From an uncultured Planctomycetaceae bacterium (GTDB lineage: Bacteria; Planctomycetota; Planctomycetia; Planctomycetales; Planctomycetaceae): 5,793 nt of DNA. Both the position numbers and the translations under genes were made by a program. The first letter of the stretch is position 1; each line of letters opens with the position of its first letter. The notes beneath the pieces are model-generated. The model ran no database searches, was not told the origin of the DNA, and was given only the letters and a program-made list of their open reading frames with translations. Below, piece by piece: positions 5,093 through 5,793 of the stretch. The stretch lies in assembly GCA_903898975.1 (NCBI GenBank), contig CAIUHT010000381.1:1-5793 (forward strand). Reading direction: 5' to 3'.

Positions 5093-5482
5093 CTACTCCG
5101 CCCGCAGCAGCAGGCGGCAGACGGTCACGCGGGTGTTGCCCCGCGTGGTCCCGACGACGCATGTCAGCCGATGCTCGGCTGGCGCGACTCCCCCCGCGAC
5201 GCGAAACTGCACGCCACAGCCCGCGGGGAGAGTCCCCCCCAGTGGGTCGGCGACTCCTGCGGGGAGAATGGTGGGTGTCCCCAGTTCGAGCCCCGCGGGC
5301 TCAGCCAGCACCTCGAGGGGGCCACTGATCAACTCCCCGTCCCCCAGCAGCGCGCGGAAATCAACCGCCAGCAGCAGCGACTCGCGGGGATGCTTGACCA
5401 ACCGCCGCGTGGCCCCCACTCCCGGGCTTCCCGCACCCAAGGATCCCGGCCTCACTCCTCCCGACCCTGCCAGCCCCGTCAT
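5093..5482 (-). CDS. Phage structural/adaptor-like beta-rich protein
   Basis: A 129-aa protein. The first ~25 residues are a Gly/Ser/Ala-rich lead. The body begins RLVKHPRESLLLAVDFRALLGDGELISG (in the range 27-54), recalling the 'P.E....DF..LLG.G..I' opening of small phage head-tail or fibre-tail adaptor proteins. It ends with VQFRVAGGVAPAEHRLTC (91-108) and a strand pair around TTRGNTRVTVCRLLLRA (112-128), the pattern of their C-terminal beta sandwich ('GG..G..Y.....T..GR......'). The length suits that group. This family call is from pattern memory and is tentative. ATG 5482 overlaps the stop of the preceding small gene as ATGA, and a strong GGAGG-type site lies just upstream, so the start is well supported. 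The stop is TAG at 5095-5093. Confidence 0.65.
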   Translation of the reverse strand: MTGLAGSGGVRPGSLGAGSPGVGATRRLVKHPRESLLLAVDFRALLGDGELISGPLEVLAEPAGLELGTPTILPAGVADPLGGTLPAGCGVQFRVAGGVAPAEHRLTCVVGTTRGNTRVTVCRLLLRAE

Positions 5483-5685
5483 CGTCCCTCCTCCTCTGCC
5501 CGCCAGATTGTGCCCCGTACGGGCGCCTGCCAGCTTGCCCCCCGTCCCTGCGCTCGCCAGGCAGACTCGCGCGCTGCGGCCTGCAGCACCCGGGGCACTC
5601 CCGCCTCCCCCGGCTCACTCCGCGGACGGTGTCCCCAAAACAACCCCGCAAACCACCGGTTCGAGAAGTACCGCTCACCAAACAT
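5479..5685 (-). CDS. Small aromatic-rich phage-type protein (68 aa)
   Basis: A 68-aa protein that opens MFGERYFSNRWFAGLFWG, packed with Phe, Tyr and Trp, and continues with a basic, Ala/Gly/Arg-rich tail containing spaced Trp residues (SAWRAQG, ASWQAP, TIWRAEEEG). Short proteins with 'ERYF..RWFA' openings are common hypothetical proteins in phage structural clusters; their role is not known. GGGAG lies 7 nt before ATG 5685. The stop overlaps the next ATG as ATGA, which supports both genes. A longer frame over the same bases (5774-5361) is Arg/Gly-rich without structure and is treated as a shadow. Confidence 0.6.
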   Translation of the reverse strand: MFGERYFSNRWFAGLFWGHRPRSEPGEAGVPRVLQAAARESAWRAQGRGASWQAPVRGTIWRAEEEGR

Positions 5686-5706
5686 CGCCCCGCTCCCGCT
5701 GTCAGT

Positions 5707-5793
5707 TCACGACCTGTGCGCAACCCGCTTCCACTCCGCAGGCCAATCCCTCGGAACCTGATCCCGGCTGTCATGCGGCCCCCAGGGCCCCGA
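5707..5793 (-). CDS. Possible 3' end of an upstream gene
   Basis: A minus-strand frame enters the window at 5793 and ends with TGA at 5709-5707 after 28 codons (final residues around DWPAEWKRVAHRS). G or C fills the third position of most codons, and the stop lies 21 nt before the small aromatic protein's start, a usual operon spacing. With so few codons the frame cannot be proved. A competing frame would end at 5771. Confidence 0.3.
   Translation of the reverse strand, partial: SGPWGPHDSRDQVPRDWPAEWKRVAHRS

Noticed and set aside
5361..5774. Minus-strand frame of 137 codons overlapping the small aromatic protein
   Set aside because: Its Gly/Arg-rich product has no pattern. The alternative frames are supported by ribosome sites and an ATGA junction.

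Overview
The window is GC-rich bacterial DNA carrying part of a phage-type (prophage or phage-derived) gene cluster. Every gene I can support lies on the minus strand, so transcription runs from high to low coordinates. The base composition, the dispersed palindromic elements and the heptamer tandem repeats fit a high-GC bacterium such as a planctomycete. That is a guess from style, not a taxonomic identification.

Reading in the direction of transcription: the last codons of an unknown upstream gene (5793-5707); a 68-aa aromatic-rich small phage-type protein (5685-5479); a 129-aa protein resembling phage structural/adaptor proteins (5482-5093), joined to the previous gene by an ATGA overlap; a 73-bp G-rich leader with heptamer repeats (5092-5020); a ParB-like nuclease-fold protein (5019-4288); a fusion of a soluble ABC-type ATPase with a GNAT-like acyltransferase domain (4309-3164); a probable terminase small subunit with a repeat-built, proline-rich N-terminus (3167-2211); and the terminase large subunit (2320-920), with both its ATPase and nuclease motifs intact. 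Neighbouring genes overlap by 4, 22, 4 and 110 bp or are closely spaced. Each start I chose has a Shine-Dalgarno sequence, so this reads as one translationally coupled operon.

The operon ends at the terminase. The next 222 bp (919-698) hold no gene but carry a 10-G homopolymer and a good sigma70-like promoter (TTGACA, 18 bp, TAGACT). This promoter points into a minus-strand reading frame that starts at 697 and is still open at base 1 (232 codons). Its first ~55 residues look like a real protein. The rest is crossed by two strong palindromes (503-526 and 346-381) that look like inserted dispersed repeats.

The terminase pair would package DNA into a capsid. The ParB-like protein and the ABC-GNAT fusion sit between the adaptor-type genes and the terminase, so they probably act on DNA during modification or packaging, but that role is inferred. 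The most interesting part of the window is the unit ParB-like / ABC-GNAT / TerS / TerL. Its placement is unusual: TerL comes last, and no portal or capsid gene follows it.
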